Counted from the stretch's first letter, positions 51,490 through 61,785 are shown. The stretch: DNA of 64,000 nucleotides from an uncultured Pelagibacteraceae bacterium (GCA_902623785.1 CACNVG010000004.1:1-64000); one strand, 5' to 3'. Translations and numbers: made by a program. Notes: generated by a model not told the origin, from the letters alone.

Positions 51490-53601
51490 TTAAATATTTT
51501 CCCAAAAAAACTTCTTTTTAATATTTAATGTTTTTTTAATTATGAAATCAGCAACTATAGTTGAATTGAAATATTTAAAATATTTGTCCCTACCACGCTT
51601 TGCTATTTTACGCCTTAATTTATTATCATTGCTAAATTTTATAATCTTTTCTGATAAATCATTTATGTTTTTATATAGAACAATTTCATTTTTATTAAAA
51701 AAGTTTCCAATTTTAGTTTTTTGATCTACCATTACTAGTAAACCATTTCCAATTAACTGCGCAAACCTATCACTCGAATAAAATTTAGCTGGTTTTCCTT
51801 GACTTAAATTTAAGCCAATTTTAGATTGTGAAATTGCTAACAAGTAATTATCTGCCCATACAGGTTGGACACCGTTCATGCCATACAAATCAAATCTAAC
51901 ATTAGGTGTAACTTTTATTAATTTGTTTATAAAGTTTTCTCTTTCATCAAATTTACCTCTTTTAAGTACACCCCTATGCACTCCATGACTCATTGCAAAA
52001 AAAACATCATTGTTAAAACTTGTATTGTTATAATTTTCAAGCTTCTCAAATGAATGATCTACTGGATTGGGTATATAAAAAACTTTGTGCTTACTTGGTA
52101 AGTTTAAGGACCTTGGCTCAGTAGTGCAAAAACTTGCATCCATTATATCTATTTTATCTAAAAATCTTTTTTTATTGCCGATCCATTGAGTATCCATCCT
52201 ATCTAGAAACCACTGTGCAATTTTTATGTGAGGATAGTTTTTCTTTATGTATAGTAAGGTATCTTTTCTAATAAGATCGGCATGACCCAAAATTAACAAA
52301 TCTGGTACATAATTACTAATTACGTCTATAAGTTTTTTATTTAATCTCTTAGAACCATTTATATCATTTAAACTTCTGTAATAACTTACAATGTCTCTAT
52401 CACTAAATTCTAGTACACTATGATTTAATCTTATTAGTCCATTATTAATCCTTTTACCAGTGTTGTAAAATAGTCTACCATTGTGTCTTTCGTTGAAGTT
52501 TGTGACGTGAAGGATCTTTAGTTTTTCCTTAATCAATGATCCATTAAAATTCAACTTAAATTGAATTATATTTTTTCTATAGTCATCAATTTTTTTACAA
52601 ATATATTCATCTGTAAGGTAAAAGTTTTTTAAGGATGATTTTTGTAAATTTAATCTTTGATTTGAATTTTTAATTAAATTTTCTATTGCATTATAAATAT
52701 TTTTAATAGATAAATTTCTAATAATTACACCATTGGTAATAGTTTCAGGTAAGCCACCTTTATTTGACACAATAACCGCACATCCTCTACTTGAAGCTTC
52801 TAAACTAGTTCTACCAAATGGCTCCTCCCATCTAGAACAAGCAACAGCAATACTTGATTTTTTAAAATAAGAAAGAACTGTATTATGATTCTGATATCCA
52901 AGGACTTTTAAATTTTTGTGGTGAAAATAAAGTTTTTCTCTAGGCTCGTCACCAATAACAGCTGATTTCCAATCTGGATATTTATTAAGTATCTTTAAAA
53001 TAGCTTTGCCAAAAAGATCGTATCCTTTTGCAGAGTTTAATTTACCAACAAAAGTTATTAATTTTTCCTTTTTTTTAATATCAACAGTTACTTTATTAAT
53101 AGATTGATGAATTACCTCAAGTTTTTCAGATTTGTGATAAAACTTGTCAAGTTTTTTTAAAAATTGTTTCTTAGACCATTCACTATTAAAAATTATTTTT
53201 GAGCAATTTGATATTAAGTCTCTTCTTTCTTGAGATGTTTTAGATCCAATCATAGAAATTGGGTCATTATGAAAATATAAAACTTTTTTTGCTCCTAAAT
53301 TTTTTAGATAATTTATGTAATTTGGTCGATTATGAATTTCAATTATATCAACATCTTTTACTAAATGAAGATCAACAAATTTATTTACATAATCTTTTGT
53401 CTGACTTTTTAAAAAAGTTTTCTTGAGTTCAATATTTACATAATTATCTGAAAATTTTTCCTTTAAATTTGTGGATCCATATACTGTTATATTTTTTTTA
53501 AAAAAACTTATCTTGTTCATTGAGTTTATAAAAAGAGATACGGCTCCTGGATATAAAGGGGAATAATTTTCTTTATAAGGCAAAAGAATTGAAATTTTCA
53601 T
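51490..53601 (-). CDS. Double-domain glycosyltransferase: N-terminal GT4 plus C-terminal CgeB-like module
   Basis: GT4: ITFVGKLNSAKGYDLF, RWEEPFGRTSLEASSRGCAVIVSNKGGLPE; C-terminal half: KILHVTNFNERHNGRLFYNTGKRINNGLIRLNHSV...IGLNLSQGKPAKFYSSDRFAQLIGNG. Confidence 0.8.
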   Translation of the reverse strand: MKISILLPYKENYSPLYPGAVSLFINSMNKISFFKKNITVYGSTNLKEKFSDNYVNIELKKTFLKSQTKDYVNKFVDLHLVKDVDIIEIHNRPNYINYLKNLGAKKVLYFHNDPISMIGSKTSQERRDLISNCSKIIFNSEWSKKQFLKKLDKFYHKSEKLEVIHQSINKVTVDIKKKEKLITFVGKLNSAKGYDLFGKAILKILNKYPDWKSAVIGDEPREKLYFHHKNLKVLGYQNHNTVLSYFKKSSIAVACSRWEEPFGRTSLEASSRGCAVIVSNKGGLPETITNGVIIRNLSIKNIYNAIENLIKNSNQRLNLQKSSLKNFYLTDEYICKKIDDYRKNIIQFKLNFNGSLIKEKLKILHVTNFNERHNGRLFYNTGKRINNGLIRLNHSVLEFSDRDIVSYYRSLNDINGSKRLNKKLIDVISNYVPDLLILGHADLIRKDTLLYIKKNYPHIKIAQWFLDRMDTQWIGNKKRFLDKIDIMDASFCTTEPRSLNLPSKHKVFYIPNPVDHSFEKLENYNNTSFNNDVFFAMSHGVHRGVLKRGKFDERENFINKLIKVTPNVRFDLYGMNGVQPVWADNYLLAISQSKIGLNLSQGKPAKFYSSDRFAQLIGNGLLVMVDQKTKIGNFFNKNEIVLYKNINDLSEKIIKFSNDNKLRRKIAKRGRDKYFKYFNSTIVADFIIKKTLNIKKKFFWENI

Positions 53602-53603
53602 TT

Positions 53604-53855
53604 TTAAATAAAATTTAGTTTAATTTTTTCTCTTTTTTTTTTGTCTTTTTTGAGACTATATTCCTCTTTTAAGGCTTTTGATTTGGAATTGTAAGATTTT
53701 TTATACGCTAAATACCATTTTTTTCCTCTAGTGTATTTAGCTCCTTTTGATGAATTATGTAGAGTAATCCTTTTTTTAAGATCTTTTGTCATACCAACAT
53801 AAGAAAAAATCTTACTATTTTTTTTTGATACCAGTAAATAAACAAAAAATTTCAT
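53604..53855 (-). CDS. GIY-YIG nuclease superfamily protein
   Basis: FVYLLVSKKNSKIFSYVGMTKDLKKRITLHNSSKGAKYTRGKKWYLAY (UPF0213/UvrC-like). Confidence 0.88.
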   Translation of the reverse strand: MKFFVYLLVSKKNSKIFSYVGMTKDLKKRITLHNSSKGAKYTRGKKWYLAYKKSYNSKSKALKEEYSLKKDKKKREKIKLNFI

Positions 53856-53857
53856 TG

Positions 53858-53932
53858 TGGCGGTCCCTAGGGGAATCGAACCCCTCTTTCATGGATGAAA
53901 ACCATGTGTCCTAACCGATAGACGAAGGGACC
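53858..53932 (-). tRNA. tRNA-Glu (anticodon TTC)
   Basis: GGTCCCTTCGTCTATCGGTTAGGACACATGGTTTTCATCCATGAAAGAGGGGTTCGATTCCCCTAGGGACCGCCA. Confidence 0.97.
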
Positions 53933-53975
53933 AAATTTAATTCCTTTTAGAGGAAAAAAAAAATTAATCAAGTTT

Positions 53976-55661
53976 TTAAGTCTTTAGAATGATGTCAATT
54001 ATTCTTAATTCTAATTCTTTTTTGTTATTCCAATTGTTTTCAACAATAGAACCAATTAAGTCGAATTCTTTTTTATAATTTAATAGGTAGTTTCCTAGTT
54101 CAGAATTGACGCAGTCAAAACTGAGACTTTTAATAGATCTTCCGCTTTTATTTTTTAAAATATTTTGAATATGTCTATTATTAATGATTTTGGATTTGAT
54201 TGACTTTATATTTTTAAAATAAAAAATTGGCTCAGGATTATCTTTGCCGAACGGCTCTAAAGATTTTAAATCTTTAATTATAGAACTATTTTTTTTTGGG
54301 AAGATTGCAAAAGAATCAAAATATAAAACATCTTTTTTATTTATATTTTTGTACTCTTTTTTTAAAAAATTATTTATGTCTAAAAGATATTCTTTATTTG
54401 CAGAAAACCCTCCAGCTTCGTCATGACCACCACCTGAAATGATTAATTCTTTATCTAATAGTTTATTAATTGATTTGCTAATTTTTATCTTATTTTTAGA
54501 TCTAATCGAACATTTTAACAGATCATAAGACTCTGTAACGATAAAACAAGGTTTGTTAAGAATATTAGATAATTTTGCTGCAATAATACCTATTATTCCT
54601 TCATGAAAGTTTTTGTTATATATGAATATTATATTTTCATTATAATACTTTTTGAAATCTATTAAATTTAAATTTTCTTGCTCAACTTTTTTTCTGTCTA
54701 CGTTATGTAGATTCATATTATCGATTATTTTATCAATTTCATCATCATTTTGAGACAAAAATAATTCTACTACGATATCAGCTTTTGCTACTCTTCCAGG
54801 TGAATTTATTAACGGTCCTATGGTAAAACCAATATCTTGATAACTTAATTTTTTTTTTACACTATTTCTTAATAATTTTTTTAGTCCTTTATTTTTGATA
54901 TTCATATTTCTAAAGCCAATTAATAAAATTCTTCTATTAATACCTCTTAATGGCATTACGTCGCAAATTGTAGATATAACGCAAAAAATGAAATAATTAT
55001 TCAATTCGAAATCAGAATTTATTTTTTTTTTTATTATATCAATTAAGAAATAAGTTAAAGTCGCCGCACATACATTATTGTCGATTGATTTAAGATTATT
55101 CTTTGAAGGATTGATAATTATATCTGATTTTGGTAAGTGTAAATTATTTATTATATGATGATCTACAATTATTGTTTTAATACCTCTTTTTTTTAAAAAA
55201 TTTATAACGTTATGTGCATTAGATCCACAATCTAGGAAAATAACATTATCTATATTTTTATCCAAATTTTTTTCTAATAATCTTATGTTTGGACCATAAC
55301 CGTCAATAAATCTGTCAGGAATAACATACTTAAATGGATGATCTAAGTATTTAAAAAAACTAGACAGTATTGTTATTGAAGAAATTCCATCTACATCGTA
55401 ATCACCAAATATTAACGTTTTTTGTTTATTTCTTATAATTTCAATTATCATTTCAGATGCAGATAAAAAGTCTTTATCTTCAGAAAAAATATTTAAATTT
55501 TTGTAAATTGTCTTTTTAATTAAAATATCTTCTTTATTGAAATTTCTTGATAAATAAAATTTTGATAAATTTTCAGAAATATCAAAATCACTTGAGTATT
55601 TATCGATTAGCCTTTTTGTTATTTTACGCTCTTTCCATTCTTTGCCGGAAATAGATATCAT
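53976..55661 (-). CDS. recJ: Single-stranded-DNA-specific exonuclease RecJ
   Basis: IFGDYDVDGISSITIL, TIIVDHHII, SGGGHDEAGGFS. Confidence 0.94.
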   Translation of the reverse strand: MISISGKEWKERKITKRLIDKYSSDFDISENLSKFYLSRNFNKEDILIKKTIYKNLNIFSEDKDFLSASEMIIEIIRNKQKTLIFGDYDVDGISSITILSSFFKYLDHPFKYVIPDRFIDGYGPNIRLLEKNLDKNIDNVIFLDCGSNAHNVINFLKKRGIKTIIVDHHIINNLHLPKSDIIINPSKNNLKSIDNNVCAATLTYFLIDIIKKKINSDFELNNYFIFCVISTICDVMPLRGINRRILLIGFRNMNIKNKGLKKLLRNSVKKKLSYQDIGFTIGPLINSPGRVAKADIVVELFLSQNDDEIDKIIDNMNLHNVDRKKVEQENLNLIDFKKYYNENIIFIYNKNFHEGIIGIIAAKLSNILNKPCFIVTESYDLLKCSIRSKNKIKISKSINKLLDKELIISGGGHDEAGGFSANKEYLLDINNFLKKEYKNINKKDVLYFDSFAIFPKKNSSIIKDLKSLEPFGKDNPEPIFYFKNIKSIKSKIINNRHIQNILKNKSGRSIKSLSFDCVNSELGNYLLNYKKEFDLIGSIVENNWNNKKELELRIIDIILKT

Positions 55662-56608
55662 TTTATTATATCGATTTCTCCAGTAACCACTTTTTTAATA
55701 TTTTGACTTTTGTGAGTTATCAAAGTGCTCGTCACCATCTTTCTATTTTTTAACTCTAGGCCATTAATCAAATCACCTTTTGTAATGCCTGTTGCACAAA
55801 ATATACTGTCACCTTTAACGATTTCATTAATCTTATATTTTTTATCAAGCTCATTGATACCCATCTCTTTAGCTCTTTTTTTTAATTCATCTGAATTAAA
55901 AATAAATCTTCCTTGAAAACCACAATCATAGGCATCTAACGCAGATGCAGCCAAAACACCCTCGGGACCACCACCTATACCTATAAATAAATCAACATTA
56001 TGTTTTTCCTCTGATACTAGTAATGCACCTGAGACATCTCCATCTGAAATTAGTTTAATATCAATATTTAATGTTTTTGCTTCATCAAAGATCCTTTGAT
56101 GTCTTGGTCTATCAAGCACACAAATTCTTAAACTTTCAAATTTTTTATTTTTCGAGTCAGCTATATTTGATAAGTTTTTTTTTAGTGAAAAATCTAAATC
56201 TACTGCACTATGATCTATACCCTGAGGGTATGAAATTTTTTCCATATATGACTCAGGAGCATTAAATAAATTATTCTTATTTGACATTGCGATTACAGAA
56301 ATGGCACCTGGTAAATTTTTAGCTGCAAAGTTTGTGCCCTCTAATGGATCAACAGCTATATCAAATTCAGGTCCATTTTTTGTACCAACTTTTTCTCCTA
56401 TATATAACATCGGAGCTTCATCCATTTCACCCTCTCCTATGACAATGTTCCCATTAATATTCATTTTATTTAAATTAGTTCTCATTGAATTAGTTGCTGC
56501 TTCATCCGCAATGATTTTATTATTTTTTCCTAAGTGTGGATAAACCGAAATAGCAGCTTCTTGAGTAATTTTTATTAATTCATCTTGAAAAACTTTATTA
56601 ATTTCCAT
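55658..56608 (-). CDS. glpX: Class II fructose-1,6-bisphosphatase
   Basis: IVIGEGEMDEAPMLYIGEKVG, DIAVDPLEGTN, FIGIGGGPEGVLAASAL. Confidence 0.95.
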   Translation of the reverse strand: MEINKVFQDELIKITQEAAISVYPHLGKNNKIIADEAATNSMRTNLNKMNINGNIVIGEGEMDEAPMLYIGEKVGTKNGPEFDIAVDPLEGTNFAAKNLPGAISVIAMSNKNNLFNAPESYMEKISYPQGIDHSAVDLDFSLKKNLSNIADSKNKKFESLRICVLDRPRHQRIFDEAKTLNIDIKLISDGDVSGALLVSEEKHNVDLFIGIGGGPEGVLAASALDAYDCGFQGRFIFNSDELKKRAKEMGINELDKKYKINEIVKGDSIFCATGITKGDLINGLELKNRKMVTSTLITHKSQNIKKVVTGEIDIIK

Positions 56609-57600
56609 TAAATCTTTTCTTGTTCCAAAGATGCTTTTTCTAGTTTGCTTTCAAATTCTGATAATCTTCTTTGAACTGATATTAGTTCTACAATAATTGG
56701 CCAGCTTCTTACCAAATATTGTAAAGAATTTTCAACTTTATTAAACGCTCTCGCAATTTGTTGTACAAAACCTAGAGTTATAGCACCAGTAACAATAGTT
56801 GGAGCCAAAGCTAAATATGGAACAATTACCATACCTTGGAGGTAACTCCACTTAACTGCGTTAAAATAAAGATAATGGAAATACATCTTAAAATGTATTT
56901 TTCTAACATTTCCGTATAATGAGTCTACATTACTAATGCCTGCTCTTTTAATATTATCTTCACCTAATACTAATTCTTTTCGATAAGCGGCTTCTTCTTT
57001 TTGTATATCATATTCTATTCCAGGTAATTTGAAACCAACAGCAGCTAGCAATATTGTTCCTCCTAAAGCAGAAATTATGGCAACCCAAACTAATGCATGA
57101 TTAACTTCTCCAAAAAAAGGAAGCATTGTTATTTGTTTTGATAGGCCCCACAAGATTGGCAAGAAAGCAATTAAGGTCATCAAACTCCTTAATAATTCAA
57201 CACCAAGCCCTTCCATAATTCTTGCGAACTTTAAAGTATCTTCTTGAACTCTTTGAGACGCACCCTCTGTTAATCTAGCCTTCGACCAATTTTCATGATA
57301 ATAATCAGCCATTGCTGTTCTCCATCTAAACGTCCAATGACTTGTAAAGTAATCGGTAGCAACAGAAATTACCATCCATACACCTGCAATTTTAGCAAAT
57401 GTTAGGAGGTATGATATGAATTCTTTTTCAGAAACTGAATTAGGAGTTGTTAATGCTTTTTGTAAAGTGTCATAAAACTCACCGAACCATTCATTAATCA
57501 TAACATCAAGTTGTACTTGATACCATGTCGAAAAAAGGATTAATAAAGATCCAAAAATACTCCAGCTAGACCATTTTCTATTTGTAAAGAATTTAAACAT
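56608..57600 (-). CDS. SbmA/BacA-like transporter
   Basis: LDVMINEWFGEFYDTLQKAL, FRWRTAMADYYHENW, ASQRVQEDTLKFARIMEGLG, LPGIEYDIQKEEAAYRKELVLGED. Confidence 0.85.
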   Translation of the reverse strand: MFKFFTNRKWSSWSIFGSLLILFSTWYQVQLDVMINEWFGEFYDTLQKALTTPNSVSEKEFISYLLTFAKIAGVWMVISVATDYFTSHWTFRWRTAMADYYHENWSKARLTEGASQRVQEDTLKFARIMEGLGVELLRSLMTLIAFLPILWGLSKQITMLPFFGEVNHALVWVAIISALGGTILLAAVGFKLPGIEYDIQKEEAAYRKELVLGEDNIKRAGISNVDSLYGNVRKIHFKMYFHYLYFNAVKWSYLQGMVIVPYLALAPTIVTGAITLGFVQQIARAFNKVENSLQYLVRSWPIIVELISVQRRLSEFESKLEKASLEQEKI

Positions 57601-57885
57601 CTATTTTAAAAAATTATCTGCGTAAGATTTTTTGACGATTGATCTTTTGTTTGGTTCAACTATTATATAACTTATTTTATTTTTCTTAGCATAATCTATT
57701 GCATCATTTTTTGAATTAAAGGTCATCTTAACTTCTGACAATGTATTTGATGAGCTTTGCCATCCCATCAATGGATTTATTCTTTCGTTATGCACAATAA
57801 ATTCTAATACCCATTCTTTTGTTTTCATCAAACCAGATTGCATTGAGCTTTTTGTGGGCTTATAAATTTTAGCTTTTTTTTTCAT
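57601..57885 (-). CDS. NDUFS4-like complex I accessory (ETC complex I subunit) protein; start trimmed from 57933
   Basis: MKKKAKIYKPTKSSMQSGLMKTKEWVLEF...NPLMGWQSSSNTLSEVKMTFNSKNDAIDYAKKN. Confidence 0.85.
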   Translation of the reverse strand: MKKKAKIYKPTKSSMQSGLMKTKEWVLEFIVHNERINPLMGWQSSSNTLSEVKMTFNSKNDAIDYAKKNKISYIIVEPNKRSIVKKSYADNFLK

Positions 57886-57889
57886 AATA

Positions 57890-57966
<77 letters not shown>

Positions 57967-58061
57967 AATTTGAATACTATTACAGTAGATATTAGCTTTT
58001 TCAAAGGATAAAGGAGCGCAAATTTAAAAGAAATTTAATAAAAATCTGGTATATAAGACTT

Positions 58062-58526
58062 ATGATTATTGTTTGTCCCTCATGTGGTAAAAATTTTAAT
58101 GTAAGAGACGATCAAATTCCTGATAAAGGTAGATTATTACAGTGTAGTAACTGTAAACATGAATGGTTTTATTCCAAAAATACAATACCCGTTGATGATA
58201 ATATAGATAAATTATCTTATGATGACTTAACACAAGAATCTTTCGGTATTTTAGATCAGGAAGAAGATCGGTATAATAACAAAATTGTTGAAGATAATAC
58301 AGTTGAATTAGAAAAACCTAAAACTAGTAAAAAAAAGAAAGGCAAGCAACTTAATTTCTTTAAACTACTTTTGGTGTTTATTATTTCATTTGTTGCTTTC
58401 ATTTTGATAGTAGACACTTTTATAGTAATAATTTCTGAATATGTTCCTTTTGCAGAAAAATATTTAGACAATTTGTATCAGTCTATAATAGATATTTTTC
58501 TTTTTTTTCAAAATTTGATAAAATAA
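58062..58526 (+). CDS. Zinc-ribbon (MJ0042-type) single-TM protein
   Basis: MIIVCPSCGKNFNVRDDQIPDKGRLLQCSNCKHEW plus C-terminal TM segment. Confidence 0.85.
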   Translation: MIIVCPSCGKNFNVRDDQIPDKGRLLQCSNCKHEWFYSKNTIPVDDNIDKLSYDDLTQESFGILDQEEDRYNNKIVEDNTVELEKPKTSKKKKGKQLNFFKLLLVFIISFVAFILIVDTFIVIISEYVPFAEKYLDNLYQSIIDIFLFFQNLIK

Positions 58527-58529
58527 ATC

Positions 58530-59705
58530 ATGCTTAGATATATTTCCTCACCATTTAAATGGTTTTTTAAGTTAGAAGCTGCAAGTGGTTTAGTCTTGCT
58601 TATTAGTGCAATTTTAGCATTAATTATAAGCAACTCTAATTTATCTAGTCTTTATTTTGAAACATTAAATAAATATTTGTTCATTGGTATAAATAATTTT
58701 GGACTTAAATTATCTGTCTTGCATTGGATTAATGATGCTTTGATGGCAATCTTCTTTTTTTTTGTAACACTTGAAATAAAGAGAGAATTTTTACAAGGTG
58801 AACTTTCAAATATCAAACAGGCATTGTTACCAATTATAGCTGCTGTGGGTGGAATGGTTGTTCCCGCATTATTCTATGTGGTAATAAACTTTGGAGATCC
58901 TGAAACTATAAATGGTTGGGCTATACCTTCAGCAACAGATATTGCTTTTTCATTAGGCGTTTTATCTCTTTTGGGTAAAAGAGTTCCTTTATCATTAAAA
59001 GTTTTTCTTACAGCATTAGCAATTATAGATGATTTAGGCGCAATATTAATTATCGCTTTATTTTATTCTGGAGACTTAAATGTAATGTATTTATCTTTAA
59101 TGCTAGTAGCATTTATAATTCTTTTAGTAATAAATAAATTTAATATAAAAGTTTTCTTTCCATATCTGTTAATTGGACTTTTATTATGGGATTTCACGCA
59201 TAATTCAGGAATACACGCTACTATAGCAGGTGTTTTACTTGCGATGACAATTCCACACAGAAAAAAGGAGAAAGATTTTTCACTATTAATAAAAATTGAG
59301 CATGCAATCAGTCCTTATGTTGCATTTGGGATAATGCCATTGTTTGCTTTTGCAAATGCAGGTGTCTCATTAGAAGGATTATCTCTTTCATCTTTATTGG
59401 ACAAAGTTCCATTGGGTATAGTATTAGGCTTATTTGTTGGTAAACAACTTGGAGTTTTTATTTTTTCTTATGTGTCTATAAAATTAAAAATAGCTCAGAT
59501 GCCAGGAAACTCGAGCTGGTATAATTTTTATGGTGTTGGCATACTAACTGGAATTGGATTTACGATGAGTTTATTTGTTGGGAATTTAGCATTTGTTGAG
59601 AATGCCCAATATATGGATGGAGTTAAGATAGGTGTTTTAACAGGATCCTTACTTTCAACATTGGCAGGATATTTTTTGATATTACTAACCCCAGATAAAA
59701 GATAA
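58530..59705 (+). CDS. nhaA: Na+/H+ antiporter NhaA
   Basis: INDALMAIFFFFVTLEIKREFLQGEL, PSATDIAFSLGVLSLLGKRVP, IIDDLGAI. Confidence 0.96.
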   Translation: MLRYISSPFKWFFKLEAASGLVLLISAILALIISNSNLSSLYFETLNKYLFIGINNFGLKLSVLHWINDALMAIFFFFVTLEIKREFLQGELSNIKQALLPIIAAVGGMVVPALFYVVINFGDPETINGWAIPSATDIAFSLGVLSLLGKRVPLSLKVFLTALAIIDDLGAILIIALFYSGDLNVMYLSLMLVAFIILLVINKFNIKVFFPYLLIGLLLWDFTHNSGIHATIAGVLLAMTIPHRKKEKDFSLLIKIEHAISPYVAFGIMPLFAFANAGVSLEGLSLSSLLDKVPLGIVLGLFVGKQLGVFIFSYVSIKLKIAQMPGNSSWYNFYGVGILTGIGFTMSLFVGNLAFVENAQYMDGVKIGVLTGSLLSTLAGYFLILLTPDKR

Positions 59706-59709
59706 TATT

Positions 59710-60255
59710 ATGAAAAAAGTAACATTATTTATAATTTTAATTATGATTTTTTTTTCAAAGGATAAAGTTTTAGCCAATTATGAAAAAGTATTTTTTGATT
59801 TTAAGATAAATGGTGTCTCAGGTGAACAAATCGATCTTAAAGATTATAAAAATAAAGTAGTGTTAGTGGTAAACACCGCCAGTTATTGTGGATTTACAAA
59901 CCAATACAGTGATTTACAGTTATTGTGGGAAAAGTACAAATCCGATGGTTTAATTGTCTTAGGTGTACCGTCAAATTCATTCAATCAAGAAAAAAAAGAA
60001 GATGCTGATGTTAAAAAATTTTGCGAAGTTAATTTTAATATAAATTTTCCAATGACTTCAATTACTGAGGTCAAAGGTAAAAATTCTCACGAGCTATTTA
60101 AGTGGGCAGAAAAAAATCACGGTAAATCTGCTGTACCTAAGTGGAACTTCCATAAAATTTTAATTAATAAAAAAGGTAAGATTGAAGAAACGTATAATTC
60201 TTTTACAAAGCCAATGTCAAAAAAGATTACTTCTAAAATTGAGAGCCTTTTATAA
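59710..60255 (+). CDS. Glutathione peroxidase family protein
   Basis: NTASYCGFTNQYSDLQLLWEKYKSDGLIVLGVPSNSF, PKWNFHKILI. Confidence 0.93.
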   Translation: MKKVTLFIILIMIFFSKDKVLANYEKVFFDFKINGVSGEQIDLKDYKNKVVLVVNTASYCGFTNQYSDLQLLWEKYKSDGLIVLGVPSNSFNQEKKEDADVKKFCEVNFNINFPMTSITEVKGKNSHELFKWAEKNHGKSAVPKWNFHKILINKKGKIEETYNSFTKPMSKKITSKIESLL

Positions 60256-61020
60256 ATTTATTTTCATACCATCGAAAGCTGGAACAATATTTTTTTTAAG
60301 CTTCTTTTTTAGTTCTTTATAATCTAAATCAGAATGCAGATTAGTTAAAATAGCTTTTTTGGGTGAAAGAGTATCAATTAATCTTAAAGATTTATCAAAA
60401 TTCAAATGTGATGGATGTTCTCTGTACCACAAACAATCAATTACTAAATATTTTAAATTTTTTAAGAATTTAAAGTCCTTTTCATTTATATCACTTACAT
60501 CACTTATGTAAGCTAATTCTTTATTAACTATATAACAAGTACAGTCAATATTTCCGTGTTTTACTTTAAGAGATCTAATATGAATTTTTTTTCGGCCGTC
60601 TTTAAAATACATATCTTTTTTAACAGAGTTCATCTTTAATGTTGCCGGATATTCACGAGAATTACTTTTAAAACAATAAGAAAAAGTTTTATTTAAATAT
60701 TTTTGGGTTGGCAAATCTGCATAAACATCGACAGGTTTTCTATTTTTTAAGTAGAAGACTCTAAGATCATTAATTCCGTGTGTTTGATCAGCATGCATAT
60801 GAGAAAATAAAACTTTATTAATATTTGTAATCTTATTATTTATTAGTTGTTGTCTCATATCTGGAGAGGTATCTATAATTATATTTAACGATTTACCTTG
60901 GATTACTGCTGAACACCTTGTTCTTATATTTTTTTTGTTGTTAGGATTGCAATTTCCAAAGTTACCATCAGATCTTGGCACACCCATTGAACTTCCACAT
61001 CCTAAAATTATAAATTTCAT
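60250..61020 (-). CDS. MBL-fold metallohydrolase (PhnP-like)
   Basis: ILGCGSSMGVPR, SHMHADQTHGINDLR, TNLHSDLDY. Confidence 0.88.
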   Translation of the reverse strand: MKFIILGCGSSMGVPRSDGNFGNCNPNNKKNIRTRCSAVIQGKSLNIIIDTSPDMRQQLINNKITNINKVLFSHMHADQTHGINDLRVFYLKNRKPVDVYADLPTQKYLNKTFSYCFKSNSREYPATLKMNSVKKDMYFKDGRKKIHIRSLKVKHGNIDCTCYIVNKELAYISDVSDINEKDFKFLKNLKYLVIDCLWYREHPSHLNFDKSLRLIDTLSPKKAILTNLHSDLDYKELKKKLKKNIVPAFDGMKINL

Positions 61021-61023
61021 GAA

Positions 61024-61785
61024 TTATTTAGAAAACAAATTATTAAAATTATTAGTTGTAAGAATTATTAATTTGTCTAATTCAATATTTCTGAGATTAG
61101 CAAGTTTTTGTGCAGTAAATTTAATGAACGAAGGTTCATTTTTTTTACCTCTATTTGGCTCTGGGGACAAAAAAGGGCTGTCGGTTTCTATTAAAAGTTT
61201 ATCTTCGGGAATTTTTTTAAAAGTTTCCTGTAAATCTGTTGAATTTTTAAAGGTAATTATGCCACTTGCAGAAAAGTAGGCATTTAATGGAACTAGATTT
61301 AAAGCCAAATCAGTTGATCCAGTAAAACAGTGCATAAGAATTTTTAAATTTTTATGAAAATTTTTTTTAAGAATATCATATGTTTCATTCTCTGCATTTC
61401 TTGAATGAATGATTAGAGGAATATTGAGTTCTATTGCAGCTTCAATATGATTTTGAAAGCTTTTTAATTGTATGTCTTTATCACTGTTATTGTAATAAAA
61501 ATCTAAACCGGTCTCTCCTACCCCAATAATTTTACCGTTCATCTTTACTTTTTTTACAATTTCGTCCTTTTCAATAAAATAATTCTTTGTTTCATGGGGG
61601 TGAATTCCAAATGTTCCATAGATCATTGGATCTTTAGAGACAATTTTAAGAATATCATTGTATCCACTAGCAGTAGTACAAATAGTTAATAATTTCTCAA
61701 GACCGACATCTCTTGCTCTTGTCAAAACTTTACTTAAATTCGATATAAGAGGTTCTCGATCTAAATGGCAATGTGAATCTATCAT
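61024..61785 (-). CDS. tatD: TatD family hydrolase/DNase
   Basis: MIDSHCHLDREPL, IGVGETGLDFYY, LMHCFTGS, LLIETDSPFLSPEPNRGK. Confidence 0.94.
   Translation of the reverse strand: MIDSHCHLDREPLISNLSKVLTRARDVGLEKLLTICTTASGYNDILKIVSKDPMIYGTFGIHPHETKNYFIEKDEIVKKVKMNGKIIGVGETGLDFYYNNSDKDIQLKSFQNHIEAAIELNIPLIIHSRNAENETYDILKKNFHKNLKILMHCFTGSTDLALNLVPLNAYFSASGIITFKNSTDLQETFKKIPEDKLLIETDSPFLSPEPNRGKKNEPSFIKFTAQKLANLRNIELDKLIILTTNNFNNLFSK

Noticed and set aside
46351-53932. Direct repeat of the tRNA-Glu 3' end (attL/attR) at the far side of the island
   Set aside because: I looked for copies of TGGCGGTCCCTAGGGGAATCGAAC in the left part of the island and found none by eye; a short or diverged copy cannot be excluded.
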